A stretch of DNA of 64,000 nt from Candidatus Methylomicrobium oryzae (GTDB lineage: Bacteria; Pseudomonadota; Gammaproteobacteria; Methylococcales; Methylomonadaceae), in the NCBI RefSeq assembly GCF_016745425.1, contig NZ_JAERVK010000003.1:1-64000 (forward strand). Reading direction: 5' to 3'. The translations under genes and the position numbers were made by a program. Positions 1 to 8,619 of the stretch are shown here, in pieces. Each line of letters opens with the position of its first letter. Position 1 is the stretch's first letter. The notes under the pieces were generated by a model, which worked only from the letters and a program-made list of their open reading frames with translations, made no database searches and was not told where the DNA came from.

Positions 1-57
1 GGTTCAGATGGTGGCTTCGCGCGCTGCGCTCGCACCATCTAACCTTATTCGTTAGGC
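1..57 (-). other. partial attC recombination site of an integron cassette
   Basis: Reading the minus strand, GCCTAAC (51-57) fits the RYYYAAC box of an attC site. It is followed by a hairpin whose arms GGTT+AGATGGTG (1-4, 6-13) and CACCATCT+AACC (33-44) pair perfectly except for one unpaired C at position 5, as expected for the extrahelical bases of attC. The stop codon of the neighbouring cassette gene lies inside the box, the usual cassette layout. The outer GTTRRRY box would lie left of position 1, so the site is cut by the window edge. Confidence 0.72.
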
Positions 58-354
58 GACGAATGGCCAAACATGGCGCCCTTCATTTGTATATATTTTC
101 CACCGAACCGGCATAGACCATTGCTTAAACATTTCAGGGACTGGGCCAAACCGATGCTCGAATATTGCAATAGCTTTATGACGTCTCACCCTCCATAAGA
201 ATGGCGATAAACATTTTTCTCGACTATTTGATTCTCTCCGTGCAAATCGCATGATCAAAGTGTGTAGCTCTCGCCTAGTAGTTCTTTTCCAATATGCTTC
301 TCTTAGAAGGGGGCTTCCTTCCAGTAATTTATATTTAAAATTTTGGTATCTCAT
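52..354 (-). CDS. integron cassette protein of unknown function (100 aa)
   Basis: This is a basic, Arg- and Trp-rich 100-residue protein that I do not recognise. It has no clear signal peptide or membrane segment. The gene is visibly richer in A+T than the housekeeping genes to the right, and has no good Shine-Dalgarno sequence. Its stop codon TAA falls in the attC box at 51-57, and its start is about 20 bases from a candidate attI junction near 376. It is transcribed away from the integrase gene. Those three facts fit the first cassette of an integron. Function cannot be inferred from the sequence; typical cassette cargo is an uncharacterised small protein. Confidence 0.6.
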   Translation of the reverse strand: MRYQNFKYKLLEGSPLLREAYWKRTTRRELHTLIMRFARRESNSREKCLSPFLWRVRRHKAIAIFEHRFGPVPEMFKQWSMPVRWKIYTNEGRHVWPFVA

Positions 355-496
355 GAAGCAGAATTAGCTACCTAACTACAATTAGCCATCCTAAATGACG
401 TAAAACATTGCGTCAAAGGGTTGCCTAAATAGTTCTCTAAAACTAGAATTTTAGATAAATCATTCATGTGCCGAAATTTAGCATATCCTAAAAATT
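355..496 (-). other. attI: candidate attI site and integron leader
   Basis: The 142 bases lie between the first cassette gene and the integrase start. On the minus strand GTTAGGT (370-376) fits the GTTRRRY core at which cassettes insert. The spacer is AT-rich and separates two divergent genes, as in integrons where the array starts at attI beside the 5' end of intI. No further attI repeats could be assigned by eye, so the outer limits are only those of the spacer. Confidence 0.5.
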
Positions 497-1179
497 ATGC
501 AAGAACCGTCAAATACTATATCTGGGCGGCCACCTAAGTTGCTCGATCAGGTTAGAGACAAAATTCGCTTGAAGCATTACAGCATTCGTACCGAACAGGC
601 CTATACGGACTGGATTAAACGCTATATTTTATATTTTGGCAAGCGGCATCCGCGAGAGAGGGGCGCTCCGGAAGTGGAGCGGTTTTTGACGCATCTGGCC
701 GTTAATGGCCGGGTCTCGGCTTCCACGCAGAATCAGGCGCGCTGCGCCCTGTTATTCCTCTATAAGGAAGTGCTCGCTGTCGAATTGCCGTGGCTGGATA
801 ATGTCGAGCAGGCGAAGGCGCCCAAGCGGTTGCCGGTAGTGTTGAATCGCGAAGAGATTCAGGCGATTCTGTCGCGCCTGAACGGTGTGCACTGGCTAAT
901 CGCCAGCCTTTTATACGGTACCGGCATGCGGATCATGGAATGCTTGCGGCTCAGGGTTCAGGATGTCGACATGAAGCGCAGGGAAATTTTGATCCGCGAT
1001 GGCAAGGGCGCAAAAGACCGGGTCACGATGTTGCCGGTTTCTCTGGTCCAGCATGATAGGATGGGCTGAGGTACGAAGCCCATCAATCGCGAACGATGGG
1101 CTTCCTTCGTCAGCCCATCCTATGGTTCTGAATCAGGGAGGTCGGGGTGAAGAGTCCTCTCGATAATCTGCCGTCTTAG
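497..1179 (+). pseudogene. intI: integron integrase intI, truncated and disrupted
   Basis: The open part (497-1069, 190 aa) is a tyrosine recombinase of the IntI type: an N-terminal SAM-like domain with RTEQAYTDWIKRY near residue 30, then the start of the catalytic domain with YGTGMRIMECLRLRVQD, which holds the first catalytic Arg. IntI proteins are about 320 aa. Here the reading frame enters a 68-bp palindromic element after MLPVSLVQ and stops. Just past the element, in another frame, 1147-1179 reads VKSPLDNLPS then TAG, which matches the usual end of IntI. The stretch with the His-x-x-Arg and the nucleophilic Tyr is missing, so the enzyme must be inactive. It is divergent from the cassette gene, as expected. 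Confidence 0.82.
1056..1123. repeat. 68-bp palindromic repeat, copy A
   Basis: The terminal arms ATAGGATGGGCTGA (1056-1069) and TCAGCCCATCCTAT (1110-1123) are perfect inverted repeats, and GAAGCCCATC / GATGGGCTTC form a second inner stem around a central ATCGCG. Two other copies of the same 68-bp length occur at 37347-37414 and 38643-38710. It has no coding capacity and resembles a REP- or MITE-like element. This copy sits where the catalytic part of intI has been lost. Confidence 0.8.
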
Positions 1180-1229
1180 TTTTTCCTTCATTCTCGCCTT
1201 CCCTCTTTGGAGACGGAGCGAATACACCG

Positions 1230-1769
1230 CTAAAACAGCTCCATTGCCAGCATCAGCGCATCTTCCCGGCCTTCGGCGGCAGGATAATAGCCCTTGCGGA
1301 TACCGATCTCGTTGAACCCCATTTTTTTATACAGCCCGAGCGCCACGATATTGCTCGGCCGGACTTCCAGGAATATCGTTTCGGCCTTGCCGCGGGCCGT
1401 TTCGATCAGGTGTTCGAGCATTTTGCGGCCGATGCCCTGCTTTTGTGCCTCGGGATCGACGCTGATGTTCAAAATGTGCGCTTCGCCCGCGCCGATCGAA
1501 AGGATGCAATAGCCTACGATCTTGTCCAAATCTTCGCAAACGAAGCAGTGGTAATTGGCCCGGAAGCAGTCGATGAAAATGTCTTCGCCCCAGGGAAATT
1601 CGTAATTCTGATTTTCGATCGCGAGCACGCCAGGCAGATCGCCATGGGTCATCGTACGCATTCTGAGCAGGTCGATCCGGGAGACCGATTCTGGAAAGAC
1701 GCGGGCGTAGAACTCCCGGTCGGCATCATAGAAGACATAGCTTTTGATTTTGTCCAGGAGTCCGCGCAT
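1230..1769 (-). CDS. rimI: GNAT acetyltransferase, ribosomal-protein-alanine N-acetyltransferase RimI
   Basis: RimI acetylates the N-terminal alanine of ribosomal protein S18. The 179-aa protein has the GNAT fold: an N-terminal IEN-x-x-EFPW segment typical of RimI (about residue 52), the central NISVDPEAQKQGIGRKML acetyl-CoA loop (Q/R-x-x-G-x-G/A) and a C-terminal EVRPSN..A..LYKKMGFNEIG segment. It is about 30 residues longer than E. coli RimI at the N terminus. I keep the upstream start because AAAAGGTTAACC gives a fair ribosome site, whereas the internal Met36 has none. It starts 10 bases after the uracil-DNA glycosylase gene ends, so the two are probably one operon. Confidence 0.85.
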   Translation of the reverse strand: MRGLLDKIKSYVFYDADREFYARVFPESVSRIDLLRMRTMTHGDLPGVLAIENQNYEFPWGEDIFIDCFRANYHCFVCEDLDKIVGYCILSIGAGEAHILNISVDPEAQKQGIGRKMLEHLIETARGKAETIFLEVRPSNIVALGLYKKMGFNEIGIRKGYYPAAEGREDALMLAMELF

Positions 1770-1779
1770 GGTTAACCTT

Positions 1780-2574
1780 TTATTTTTGTTCTCGATAGGT
1801 GTTGAGTGCCAGTTGTAAATCGAGCCAGGCCTTTTTCTTTTCGCCGGGCGAACGCAGCAGATACGAAGGGTGATAGACTACAACAACCGGCGTCTGATTT
1901 AAAGTATGGGTCCTGCCGCGCAGCTTGGAAACCGCCGCTTCGGTGCGCAGCAGAGACTGGGCGGCGATGCGGCCGACCGCCAGAATGATTTTCGGTCGGA
2001 TCAGCGCGATCTGGCGATCTAGGTAAGGACGGCAGGCGTCCGCTTCATCCGGCTTGGGGTCACGGTTGTTGGGAGGGCGGCATTTTACGATATTGGCGAT
2101 ATAGACCTCGTTCCGGCCGAGGCCGATCGCCCGCAGCATTTCGGTCAGGAGCTGTCCGGCCGGGCCGACGAAAGGCAGGCCCTGCAAGTCTTCCTGCTGG
2201 CCTGGGCCTTCGCCGACGATCAGCCAATCGGCTTTTTTGTCGCCGCTGCCGAAGACGGTCTGTGTGCGGGTTTCACAAAGGCGGCATTTCGGGCAGGTTG
2301 AGACAGTTTTTTCCAGCGTGTCCCAGTCCATTTCCGCGACATCGTTAGGGGCTGCGTAGTCGCTGCTCGCCGCGAGGCTTATTGATGCAGGGGGAGGTAA
2401 GGGAGGAGTCGGTGCCGCATAAGGCGGGTCTTCACTGTGTAGGGCGATCGCTTCCGACGGCGTATTGCCGGCGCCGGCAGAAGGCGGGGCGGATACAGGG
2501 CTGTTCGAGGCTTTGGGCTTCCAGACAGTAATACCCATCGCTTCGAGATAAAGCAGGCGAATCGCGTCGTCCAT
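1780..2574 (-). CDS. family 4-type uracil-DNA glycosylase
   Basis: This protein removes uracil from DNA to start base-excision repair. The C-terminal 180 residues carry the Fe-S uracil-glycosylase family 4 pattern: CPKCRLCETR near residue 94 (two cluster Cys), GEGPGQQEDLQGLPFVGPAG (the active-site loop), NIVKCRPPNNRDPKP, and VVYHPSYLLR near the end. The first 90 residues are a low-complexity Pro/Ala/Ser linker after a short conserved start, LLYLEAMGITVW, common in proteobacterial members (264 aa). It is sometimes annotated as a phage-type DNA polymerase N-terminal domain. It lies just upstream of rimI. Confidence 0.9.
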   Translation of the reverse strand: MDDAIRLLYLEAMGITVWKPKASNSPVSAPPSAGAGNTPSEAIALHSEDPPYAAPTPPLPPPASISLAASSDYAAPNDVAEMDWDTLEKTVSTCPKCRLCETRTQTVFGSGDKKADWLIVGEGPGQQEDLQGLPFVGPAGQLLTEMLRAIGLGRNEVYIANIVKCRPPNNRDPKPDEADACRPYLDRQIALIRPKIILAVGRIAAQSLLRTEAAVSKLRGRTHTLNQTPVVVVYHPSYLLRSPGEKKKAWLDLQLALNTYREQK

Positions 2575-2649
2575 CGTCAGGCTCCGTAAAATCGAGGGAA
2601 AGGCAGGGCGCTGGACCCTGTCCTTTGCTCGTTAAGACAGCCGCCGCGG

Positions 2650-4194
2650 TCAGACATTCCCTTTTTGCGGATGCTGGCGCAAATCGCTGGACTGCAATTT
2701 ATTTACCGCATTCACATAAGCTTTGGCCGAGGCGATCACGATGTCGGTATCGGCGCCCAGGCCGTTCACGATCCGTCCGCCTTTTTCGAGGCGTACGGTC
2801 ACTTCGCCCTGGGAGTCGGTACCGTTCGTGATGTTGTTGACCGAGTACAATTCCAGGCTGGCCTTCGACTGGACCAGGTTCTCGATCGCCTTCAGGCTGG
2901 CGTCGACAGCCCCGCCGCCTTCCGCCTCGCCGGTCACTTCCTGGTTGTCGATGCGCAGGGTGATCCGTGCGACCGGGACTTCGCCGGTTTCGGAGCAGAC
3001 TTTCAGCGAAATCAGCTTGATGAATTCGTCTTCGGCCTCGAAGCTTGCTTCGGAGACCAGGGCCTGCAAATCTTCGTCGAAGATATCATGTTTCTTGTCG
3101 GCAAGCTGCTTGAAGCGCATGAAAACGTCGTTCAGCTCTTCTTCCGAATCGAACACCAACCCCAGTTCGGTCATCCGGCTCTTGAACGCATTGCGGCCCG
3201 AGTGTTTGCCCAGCACCATCCGGTTCGCGGTCCAGCCGACATCCTCGGCGCGCATGATTTCGTAAGTCTCGCGGTTTTTCAGCACGCCGTCCTGGTGAAT
3301 GCCGGATTCGTGCGCAAACGCGTTCGCGCCCACGATCGCCTTATTCGGCTGTACCGGGAAACCGGTGATCGACGAGACCAGCTTCGAGCAGGTCAGAATC
3401 TCGCGCGTGTCGATGCCGGTGTCGCAGGCGAAGACGTCCTGACGGGTGCGTACCGCCATCACGACTTCTTCGAGCGAGGCGTTGCCGGCGCGTTCGCCGA
3501 GACCGTTGATCGTGCATTCGATCTGGCGTGCGCCGTTCATTACTGCGGACAACGAGTTCGCGACCGCCAGTCCCAGGTCGTTATGGCAATGTACTGAAAA
3601 GATCGCTTTGTCCGAATTGGGAATGCGTTCGATCAGGTTTTTGATCGTCGCGCCGAACTGCTGCGGAATGCTGTAGCCGACCGTATCGGGAATGTTCAAG
3701 GTCCGCGCACCGGCATCGATCACCGCTTCGAGAATTCTGCACAAAAAATCTTCTTCCGAACGGCCCGCGTCCTCGGGCGAAAATTCGACATCGTCGGTAT
3801 ATTGGCGGGCGCGTTTGACTGCACGCACCGCGTATTCGATCACCTGGTCCGGCGTCATCTGCAATTTCTTCTGCATGTGCAGCGGCGAGGTCGCGATGAA
3901 GGTATGGATGCGGGCGCGGTTGGCGCCTTTGAGCGCCTCGCCGGCACGGTCGATGTCCTTGTCCAGCGCGCGCGCCAAGCCGCAGACGGTGCTGTCCTTG
4001 ATCACATTCGCGACCGCCTGGACCGATTCGAAATCGCCGGGGCTGGCGGCCGGGAAGCCGGCTTCGATCACGTCGACCCGAAGGCGCTCCAGCGCCCGGC
4101 CGATCCGGATTTTTTCGTCGCGGGTCATCGAGGCGCCGGGGCTTTGCTCGCCGTCGCGCATCGTCGTATCAAAAATGATTAACTTGTCTTTCAT
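2650..4194 (-). CDS. leuA: 2-isopropylmalate synthase
   Basis: LeuA condenses acetyl-CoA with 2-oxoisovalerate, the first committed step of leucine synthesis. The 514-aa protein has the family start [17 protein letters not shown], the metal-binding HCHNDLG motif near residue 207, the second catalytic-domain motif [11 protein letters not shown], and a C-terminal regulatory domain (about 395-510) expected to bind leucine. I start at 4194, with GGGAG six bases upstream; an in-frame ATG 30 bases earlier lacks a ribosome site. The gene stands alone here, between the uracil glycosylase and pssA, which are transcribed in the same direction. No leader peptide or attenuator was evident in the 250 bases upstream. 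Confidence 0.95.
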   Translation of the reverse strand: MKDKLIIFDTTMRDGEQSPGASMTRDEKIRIGRALERLRVDVIEAGFPAASPGDFESVQAVANVIKDSTVCGLARALDKDIDRAGEALKGANRARIHTFIATSPLHMQKKLQMTPDQVIEYAVRAVKRARQYTDDVEFSPEDAGRSEEDFLCRILEAVIDAGARTLNIPDTVGYSIPQQFGATIKNLIERIPNSDKAIFSVHCHNDLGLAVANSLSAVMNGARQIECTINGLGERAGNASLEEVVMAVRTRQDVFACDTGIDTREILTCSKLVSSITGFPVQPNKAIVGANAFAHESGIHQDGVLKNRETYEIMRAEDVGWTANRMVLGKHSGRNAFKSRMTELGLVFDSEEELNDVFMRFKQLADKKHDIFDEDLQALVSEASFEAEDEFIKLISLKVCSETGEVPVARITLRIDNQEVTGEAEGGGAVDASLKAIENLVQSKASLELYSVNNITNGTDSQGEVTVRLEKGGRIVNGLGADTDIVIASAKAYVNAVNKLQSSDLRQHPQKGNV

Positions 4195-4447
4195 GAAAAA
4201 CTCCCTGCATGGAGAATCATCCACGCATGCCTTGCTGCGGATTTAAAAAAACGGGTTTGTAAAACGATTCTGTAAAGTCGAGATTATGTGCCCCTCAGGG
4301 CAGCAGTAGTCTCAGAGACAGCAGGGAAGTTGCCGGCAACAGCAAGGAAGCGGCCTGGTGAGCGGCCGGTATGGAATGGACTATGAAAGGGTATTGTGCG
4401 GACATAAGGAAAATATACGCGAAAGAACGTCCATCCTCAAGCGGATT

Positions 4448-5191
4448 TTAGGTTTTTCTTGCCTGCATCCGGCGGCGCCGGCGCAAGACCAGCGTCAACA
4501 CCGGGCCCGATACTGCATAGATCACCGATAGAAAGAACAGCATCGATTGCGGCTGGGCCATCACGAACGCAATGCTGAGCATTGCGACGATCGCGAACAC
4601 GAACGGCACCTTGCCTTTCAGATCGACGCCTTTGAAGCTGAAATAGCGGAAATTGCTGACCATCAGCAGGCCGGTCGCCATCGTCAAAAACAGCGCGGGA
4701 TATTTCAGGTAGCTCACGCTGTATTGGTATTCGGTCGCAAACCAGATAAAGCCGGCCAGAATCGCGGCCGCGGCCGGGCTCGGCAGTCCCTGGAAATAGC
4801 GCTTGTCGGCCGTTTCGACCTGGGTATTGAAGCGGGCCAGACGCAGGGCGCCGCCGGCCATGTGCACGAACGAGGCGAACAAGCCGACTTTGCCGAGGCC
4901 GGAAAACGCCCATAAATACATCACCAGAGCCGGCGCAACCCCGAACGAGACCATATCCGATAGGCTGTCGTATTGCACGCCGAATTCGCTTTGTGTGTTG
5001 GTCAGCCGGGCGACGCGCCCGTCGAGCCCGTCCAGCACCATCGCAATGAACATGGCGATGACTGCAGTTTCATAGCGTCCGTCGATCGCGGAAGTGATCG
5101 CATAAAACCCCGAGAAAAGCGCGCCTGTCGTAAACAAGTTGGGTAACAAATAGATACCGCGGCGGCGTATGGACGGCTTTTTGGCAGTCAT
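4448..5191 (-). CDS. pssA: CDP-diacylglycerol-serine O-phosphatidyltransferase
   Basis: PssA makes phosphatidylserine, the precursor of phosphatidylethanolamine, at the inner membrane. The 247-aa protein has the CDP-alcohol phosphotransferase signature DG-x2-AR-x8-G-x3-D-x3-D (DGLDGRVARL...GVQYDSLSD, about residues 50-75), and about seven hydrophobic segments. The N terminus is basic and reaches the first membrane segment at YLLPNLFTTGALFSGFYAI. Start 5191 is chosen because this matches family members; a frame extension of 16 residues upstream is also open. It is the same strand as leuA, about 250 bases upstream of it, so co-transcription is possible but not shown. Confidence 0.93.
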   Translation of the reverse strand: MTAKKPSIRRRGIYLLPNLFTTGALFSGFYAITSAIDGRYETAVIAMFIAMVLDGLDGRVARLTNTQSEFGVQYDSLSDMVSFGVAPALVMYLWAFSGLGKVGLFASFVHMAGGALRLARFNTQVETADKRYFQGLPSPAAAAILAGFIWFATEYQYSVSYLKYPALFLTMATGLLMVSNFRYFSFKGVDLKGKVPFVFAIVAMLSIAFVMAQPQSMLFFLSVIYAVSGPVLTLVLRRRRRMQARKT

Positions 5192-5262
5192 GCTGTGATC
5201 AATCCTTCTGTCTCGATAAAAATTCCGCAAATTATACAATGAGCGGGCAAGCCGTACCTAGC

Positions 5263-6660
5263 CTAATGGGGCTCTTTCTTTTGCAGCGTGGTGCCGGCGG
5301 GTTTGAAGGTGTGCAGGTCGACCGTACGCTCGTCCCGGTCGGTGGCGCAGCCCCACGATAACGCTTCGTCCTGGGTATAGCGTTTGCCGAGGCGCCAGGC
5401 GATTTCGGCGCGGGCTAGTTCGACGCCGAGATAAAAAGCATGGCCGCCGTCGGTTTCGACGCCGAGCTTCGGGAAGAGGTCGAACGGATCGGTTGCGGTG
5501 TTGATGCCGTCCCGGTTGAAAATATGCATTCCTTCGGGGCTGATTTGAATCCGGTAGCTCGGGTCCTTAATTTGGGCGGCCAGCTCGCTGATCTCGGCGA
5601 AAGAGTACGGGAAAGGCGACGGTTCGTGCAGCGCCATCAGGCCCGGGTCGATGTGTTTCGGCAAGGTATTGTTTTCTTTTGCCGCATGCATGATGCGCCG
5701 GGCCAGGTCGGCTTCTTTGACCGCGCGGCAGGCGTGCCGGCTGACTTCGGTGGCCAGGATTTGGTTGATGTTCAGTTCCGAGCAGATCCCGAGCAGCAGC
5801 GCGTTCATCCCGGCGGTATCGGCATGGGTCAGTTCGGTGAGGTTGCCGACGCCCATCATGATTTCGATGTCGGGGTGACGCTTTCTGACTTCGTGATAAC
5901 GGACGACCGATTCGGTGAAGCCGAAATGCAGCGGGTCGAGGATCGGGTCGACGATGAAGGGACGGTTTTTGGTCTGCATGGCCGCGATGCTGCGGTCGAG
6001 CGAAGCCAGATCTTCGTGCTTTTCCGGAATCAGGATCGGCGTCGATTCGACCTCGTCCGCGATCCACAGGGTGCTTTCGTGCAGGCTGAGCATGAAGTCG
6101 GCGCCGGCTTTCCCGCCTTTGAGCAGGTCGTCGGGGTTCAAAGAGTCGATGCTGACCTGAAAGCCTTCCTGCTTCAGCGCGAGGATCATTTCTTCCATCT
6201 GCGGGAACGGCGTGCTCGGCAGGCAGCCGATGTCGATCACGTCGGCGCCGTTCCGTTGATAGTAGTGCGCGCGTTCGATGGCCGCTTCGATGCTCAGGTT
6301 CGGCGCATCGACGATCTCGGCGAATATCTTGACCCGGTAGCGGCTGAGATCCGGCTTGTGCGCGGCTTGGCCGAAGTATTGGGGCAGGTCCTTCAGTTCG
6401 TCCGGTCCCCGTTCGATCGGCAGGCCTTTGTCCGCCGACAATTTTTCGAGATCGCCCCGGCAGCGGCCCGGCACGATGATCCGGTCGGCGCCGAAGGTGT
6501 CGGTCAATCTTCGACCGATCATCTCCGCGGTCATCAACGCGGCGACTTTGACGCCGAGCTGGTGCACTGTATAGCGGAATTCGGGCTGCATCTTTTCGAG
6601 GATTGCACGCAGCTGTTTTTCCGCCAGCTTGCCGGTCAGGAAGAGGATATGTTCGCTCAT
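5263..6660 (-). CDS. dihydropteroate-synthase-like protein (DUF6513 type), C1 pterin cofactor gene
   Basis: The 465-aa protein contains a TIM-barrel pterin-binding region (about 165-370: ADVIDIGCLPSTPF, VSIDSLNPDDL, FIVDPILDPLHFGF, MMGVGNLTELTHAD) between a 160-residue N-terminal domain and a C-terminal domain of about 90 residues. Such dihydropteroate-synthase-related proteins occur in methylotrophs and archaea that make tetrahydromethanopterin, and are thought to act in that pathway; the exact reaction is not fixed by the sequence. Start 6660 overlaps the stop of the upstream flavoprotein by ATGA, so translation is probably coupled. The open frame continues upstream to 7137, but only as the wrong-frame shadow of the flavoprotein gene. 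Confidence 0.82.
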   Translation of the reverse strand: MSEHILFLTGKLAEKQLRAILEKMQPEFRYTVHQLGVKVAALMTAEMIGRRLTDTFGADRIIVPGRCRGDLEKLSADKGLPIERGPDELKDLPQYFGQAAHKPDLSRYRVKIFAEIVDAPNLSIEAAIERAHYYQRNGADVIDIGCLPSTPFPQMEEMILALKQEGFQVSIDSLNPDDLLKGGKAGADFMLSLHESTLWIADEVESTPILIPEKHEDLASLDRSIAAMQTKNRPFIVDPILDPLHFGFTESVVRYHEVRKRHPDIEIMMGVGNLTELTHADTAGMNALLLGICSELNINQILATEVSRHACRAVKEADLARRIMHAAKENNTLPKHIDPGLMALHEPSPFPYSFAEISELAAQIKDPSYRIQISPEGMHIFNRDGINTATDPFDLFPKLGVETDGGHAFYLGVELARAEIAWRLGKRYTQDEALSWGCATDRDERTVDLHTFKPAGTTLQKKEPH

Positions 6661-7193
6661 GCGACGGCCTGCAGGCGCGCTTTGACCTTGACGATCAGGT
6701 CTTCGACCGTATCGACGACGGTGGTGTATTCGAACGTGCGTAGTTTTTCGGTGCCTTCGAGGTCGATCTTGCGCGGATAGACCATCACCATCCCGCCGGG
6801 TGCGGTGGTTTCCATTTCGGGAGCGGTATCGCAGGGAAAGACGATGCTCGGCACCTTGCATTTGCCGGCCTGCGCATACAAGTTGGTAACCAGGCTGTCG
6901 GAGATACCCAGCACGCATTTGGCGACCGTGTTCGAGGTGGCCGGCGCCATTACGAAGGTATGGTAATAGCCTTTGTAAAACAGCCCGACCGGCGGCGCCG
7001 AGGCGGCTTTGTCGCGGTAAACCGGCATTTGTTCGCGGATGTCTTTCAGGTCGTAGCCGTACATGCGGAGTACCTCTTCGCCGGCTTGGCTGATGTATAA
7101 ATCGACATGATCGAGCGTTAAAAGAAAGTCCAGGCACTCTTTAATATAGTGACCGGAGCCGGTAATGGCCCAGGCTAAGCGCGGATTATCCAT
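6657..7193 (-). CDS. flavoprotein, dihydromethanopterin reductase (acceptor)-like
   Basis: This 178-aa protein belongs to the HFCD/flavoprotein fold group: AWAITGSGHYIKECLDFLL at the N terminus (phosphate-binding loop), MAPATSNTVAKCVLGISDSL in the middle (FMN site), and FPCDTAPEMETTAPGGMVM near the end. Relatives in methylotrophic proteobacteria (DmrB/AfpA type) reduce dihydromethanopterin to tetrahydromethanopterin, the C1 carrier in formaldehyde oxidation; I infer the same role. The ATG at 7193 is preferred over a TTG one codon earlier. It is the first gene of a two-gene unit with the dihydropteroate-synthase-like gene (ATGA overlap) and diverges from folP across about 80 bases. Confidence 0.8.
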   Translation of the reverse strand: MDNPRLAWAITGSGHYIKECLDFLLTLDHVDLYISQAGEEVLRMYGYDLKDIREQMPVYRDKAASAPPVGLFYKGYYHTFVMAPATSNTVAKCVLGISDSLVTNLYAQAGKCKVPSIVFPCDTAPEMETTAPGGMVMVYPRKIDLEGTEKLRTFEYTTVVDTVEDLIVKVKARLQAVA

Positions 7194-7273
7194 CAATTAT
7201 TTGTTTGGGGTGTATAAGGTCCGGGTATTATACTCGAAGGTTTGACCGCAGTTCGTACAGAGGAGTTGGGATT

Positions 7274-8101
7274 TTGTTTGCATCTTTCGAAAAACCGCTG
7301 ATCATGGGAATCTTGAACGTGACGCCGGACAGTTTTTCCGACGGCGGAAAATATGTCACGGTCGGGGAAGCGGTTCTACAGGCCGAGCGGATGGCGGTCG
7401 ACGGCGCGGATATCATCGATATCGGCGGCGAGTCGACCCGCCCCGGATCCGATCCGGTGCCGGCGGCGGAACAAATCCGCCGGGTCGTGCCGGTGATCGA
7501 GGCGGTCAGAAGCCGATTGCCCGCTTTGTCGATCAGCATCGATACGACGTTGTCCGAAGTCGCCGAAGCCGCCTTGCAGGCCGGCGCCGATATGGTCAAC
7601 GATGTGTCGGGCGGCACCGGCGATCCCGATATCCTGGCGCTGGCGGCGCGCTTTAATGTGCCGATCGTGCTGATGCACAGCCAGGGAACGCCGAAAACGA
7701 TGCAGGACAATCCGTATTATGACGAGGTGGTCGGCGAAGTCAGGTCGATTTTGCTGGAGCAAGCCGAGACGGCGTTGCAGGCGGGCATCAAAAGGGAACG
7801 GATCGTTCTCGACCCCGGCATCGGTTTCGGCAAGCGCAAACAGGATAATCTCGACCTCTTGGCGCATCTGGATGCGTTCGTCGAACTCGGCTATCCGGTA
7901 ATGCTGGGGGCGAGCCGCAAGCGCTTCATGGGCGCGTTGTGCAATGTTCAGGAACCGGCCGAGCTGGTGACCGCGACCGCGGTCACGACCGCGCTGGGCG
8001 TAATGGCAGGCGTCAAGCTGTTTCGCGTGCATGACGTGAAGGAAAACCGGCAGGCGGCGGATGTCGCCTGGGCGATCAGGCGAAGCCGGGAATCCCGGTA
8101 A
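7274..8101 (+). CDS. folP: dihydropteroate synthase
   Basis: FolP joins p-aminobenzoate to 6-hydroxymethyl-dihydropterin diphosphate in folate synthesis. The signature motifs are all present: MGILNVTPDSFSDGG at the N terminus, DIIDIGGESTRPGS, IDTTLSEVA, NDVSGG, VLMHSQGTP, LDPGIGFGK and GASRKRF. I place the start at TTG 7274, eight bases after AGAGGAG, giving 275 aa, the normal length. An in-frame TTG at 7205 would add 23 unconserved residues. It is divergent from the methanopterin pair. In many gammaproteobacteria folP is followed by glmM; here it is followed by decayed sequence instead. Confidence 0.95.
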   Translation: MFASFEKPLIMGILNVTPDSFSDGGKYVTVGEAVLQAERMAVDGADIIDIGGESTRPGSDPVPAAEQIRRVVPVIEAVRSRLPALSISIDTTLSEVAEAALQAGADMVNDVSGGTGDPDILALAARFNVPIVLMHSQGTPKTMQDNPYYDEVVGEVRSILLEQAETALQAGIKRERIVLDPGIGFGKRKQDNLDLLAHLDAFVELGYPVMLGASRKRFMGALCNVQEPAELVTATAVTTALGVMAGVKLFRVHDVKENRQAADVAWAIRRSRESR

Positions 8102-8141
8102 AACCAGCGCCCCCCAAAAAAGCTCCTAAGGAGCCTTTATC

Positions 8142-8402
8142 TTGACCGAACCGCAAACCAGTTCCCCTTCCGTGTTGCGCAGATTGCTTTCGGCTCTCGG
8201 AACACGGGCGGTTGACTGGTTAATATCGGCTCTTTTGCCTACCCCTTGCCGGCTGCCTCAGCTTGTTGCCGGTCAACGCCAGGCCCGCCGTCGGCATCAG
8301 CGGAATGGGCGTGCTGGAGCAACAAAAGCAGGAGCTACGACTTTTTCCAAGGCGAAGATCCCTTTGATTTGGCGCTATTGCACATTCTGCATAACTCATT
8401 AG
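8142..8402 (+). pseudogene. possible decayed small gene downstream of folP
   Basis: A TTG codon follows a strong AAGGAG eight bases upstream, and the frame stays open for 86 codons, but the second half is an Arg-rich, improbable sequence. Around 8222 a different frame becomes more protein-like (LFCLPLAGCLSLLPVNA, resembling a lipoprotein signal), and near 8340 a third frame reads FFQGEDPFDLALLHILHNSLE then stop. This pattern of good sequence jumping between frames suggests a gene broken by indels. I do not recognise the family. The short stem GCTCC-TAA-GGAGC (8122-8134), overlapping the ribosome site, may also be a weak hairpin after folP. Confidence 0.3.
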
Positions 8403-8435
8403 AATGACGCCTAAATATTTTATAAGAGAGCCTCT

Positions 8436-8614
8436 ATGCCTTATGTCAGCCGTAACGATGCGGGCGAAATTATAGGATGATTGCATTATTCGCCGTGCCG
8501 GAGGAAATACAGCGCAAGCTCGGCTCCCGAAGGCGGCTGCGCGAGGATTTGGGCATGTTGACCAACCTGATCGACAAGGACGACAGGATTTTTTGGCGCC
8601 GTAGCGCGCTTTAG
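8436..8614 (+). pseudogene. remnant of a small conserved hypothetical protein with an internal deletion
   Basis: The start MPYVSRNDAGEIIG (8436-8477, with GAGAG upstream) stops at TGA 8478. The overlapping ATG at 8477 opens a 45-residue frame reading IALFAVPEEIQRKLG and RRLREDLGMLTNLIDKDD. From memory, both halves resemble the two ends of one roughly 100-residue protein of unknown function found in gammaproteobacteria. The middle appears deleted with a frame change. It lies directly upstream of radA and may have shared its promoter. A short functional peptide from the second frame cannot be excluded. Confidence 0.5.
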
Positions 8615-8619
8615 AACGA

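Noticed and set aside
5263-7137. Extension of the dihydropteroate-synthase-like frame upstream to 7137
   Set aside because: The extra part overlaps the flavoprotein gene in another frame, and the ATGA-coupled start at 6660 is conserved in form.
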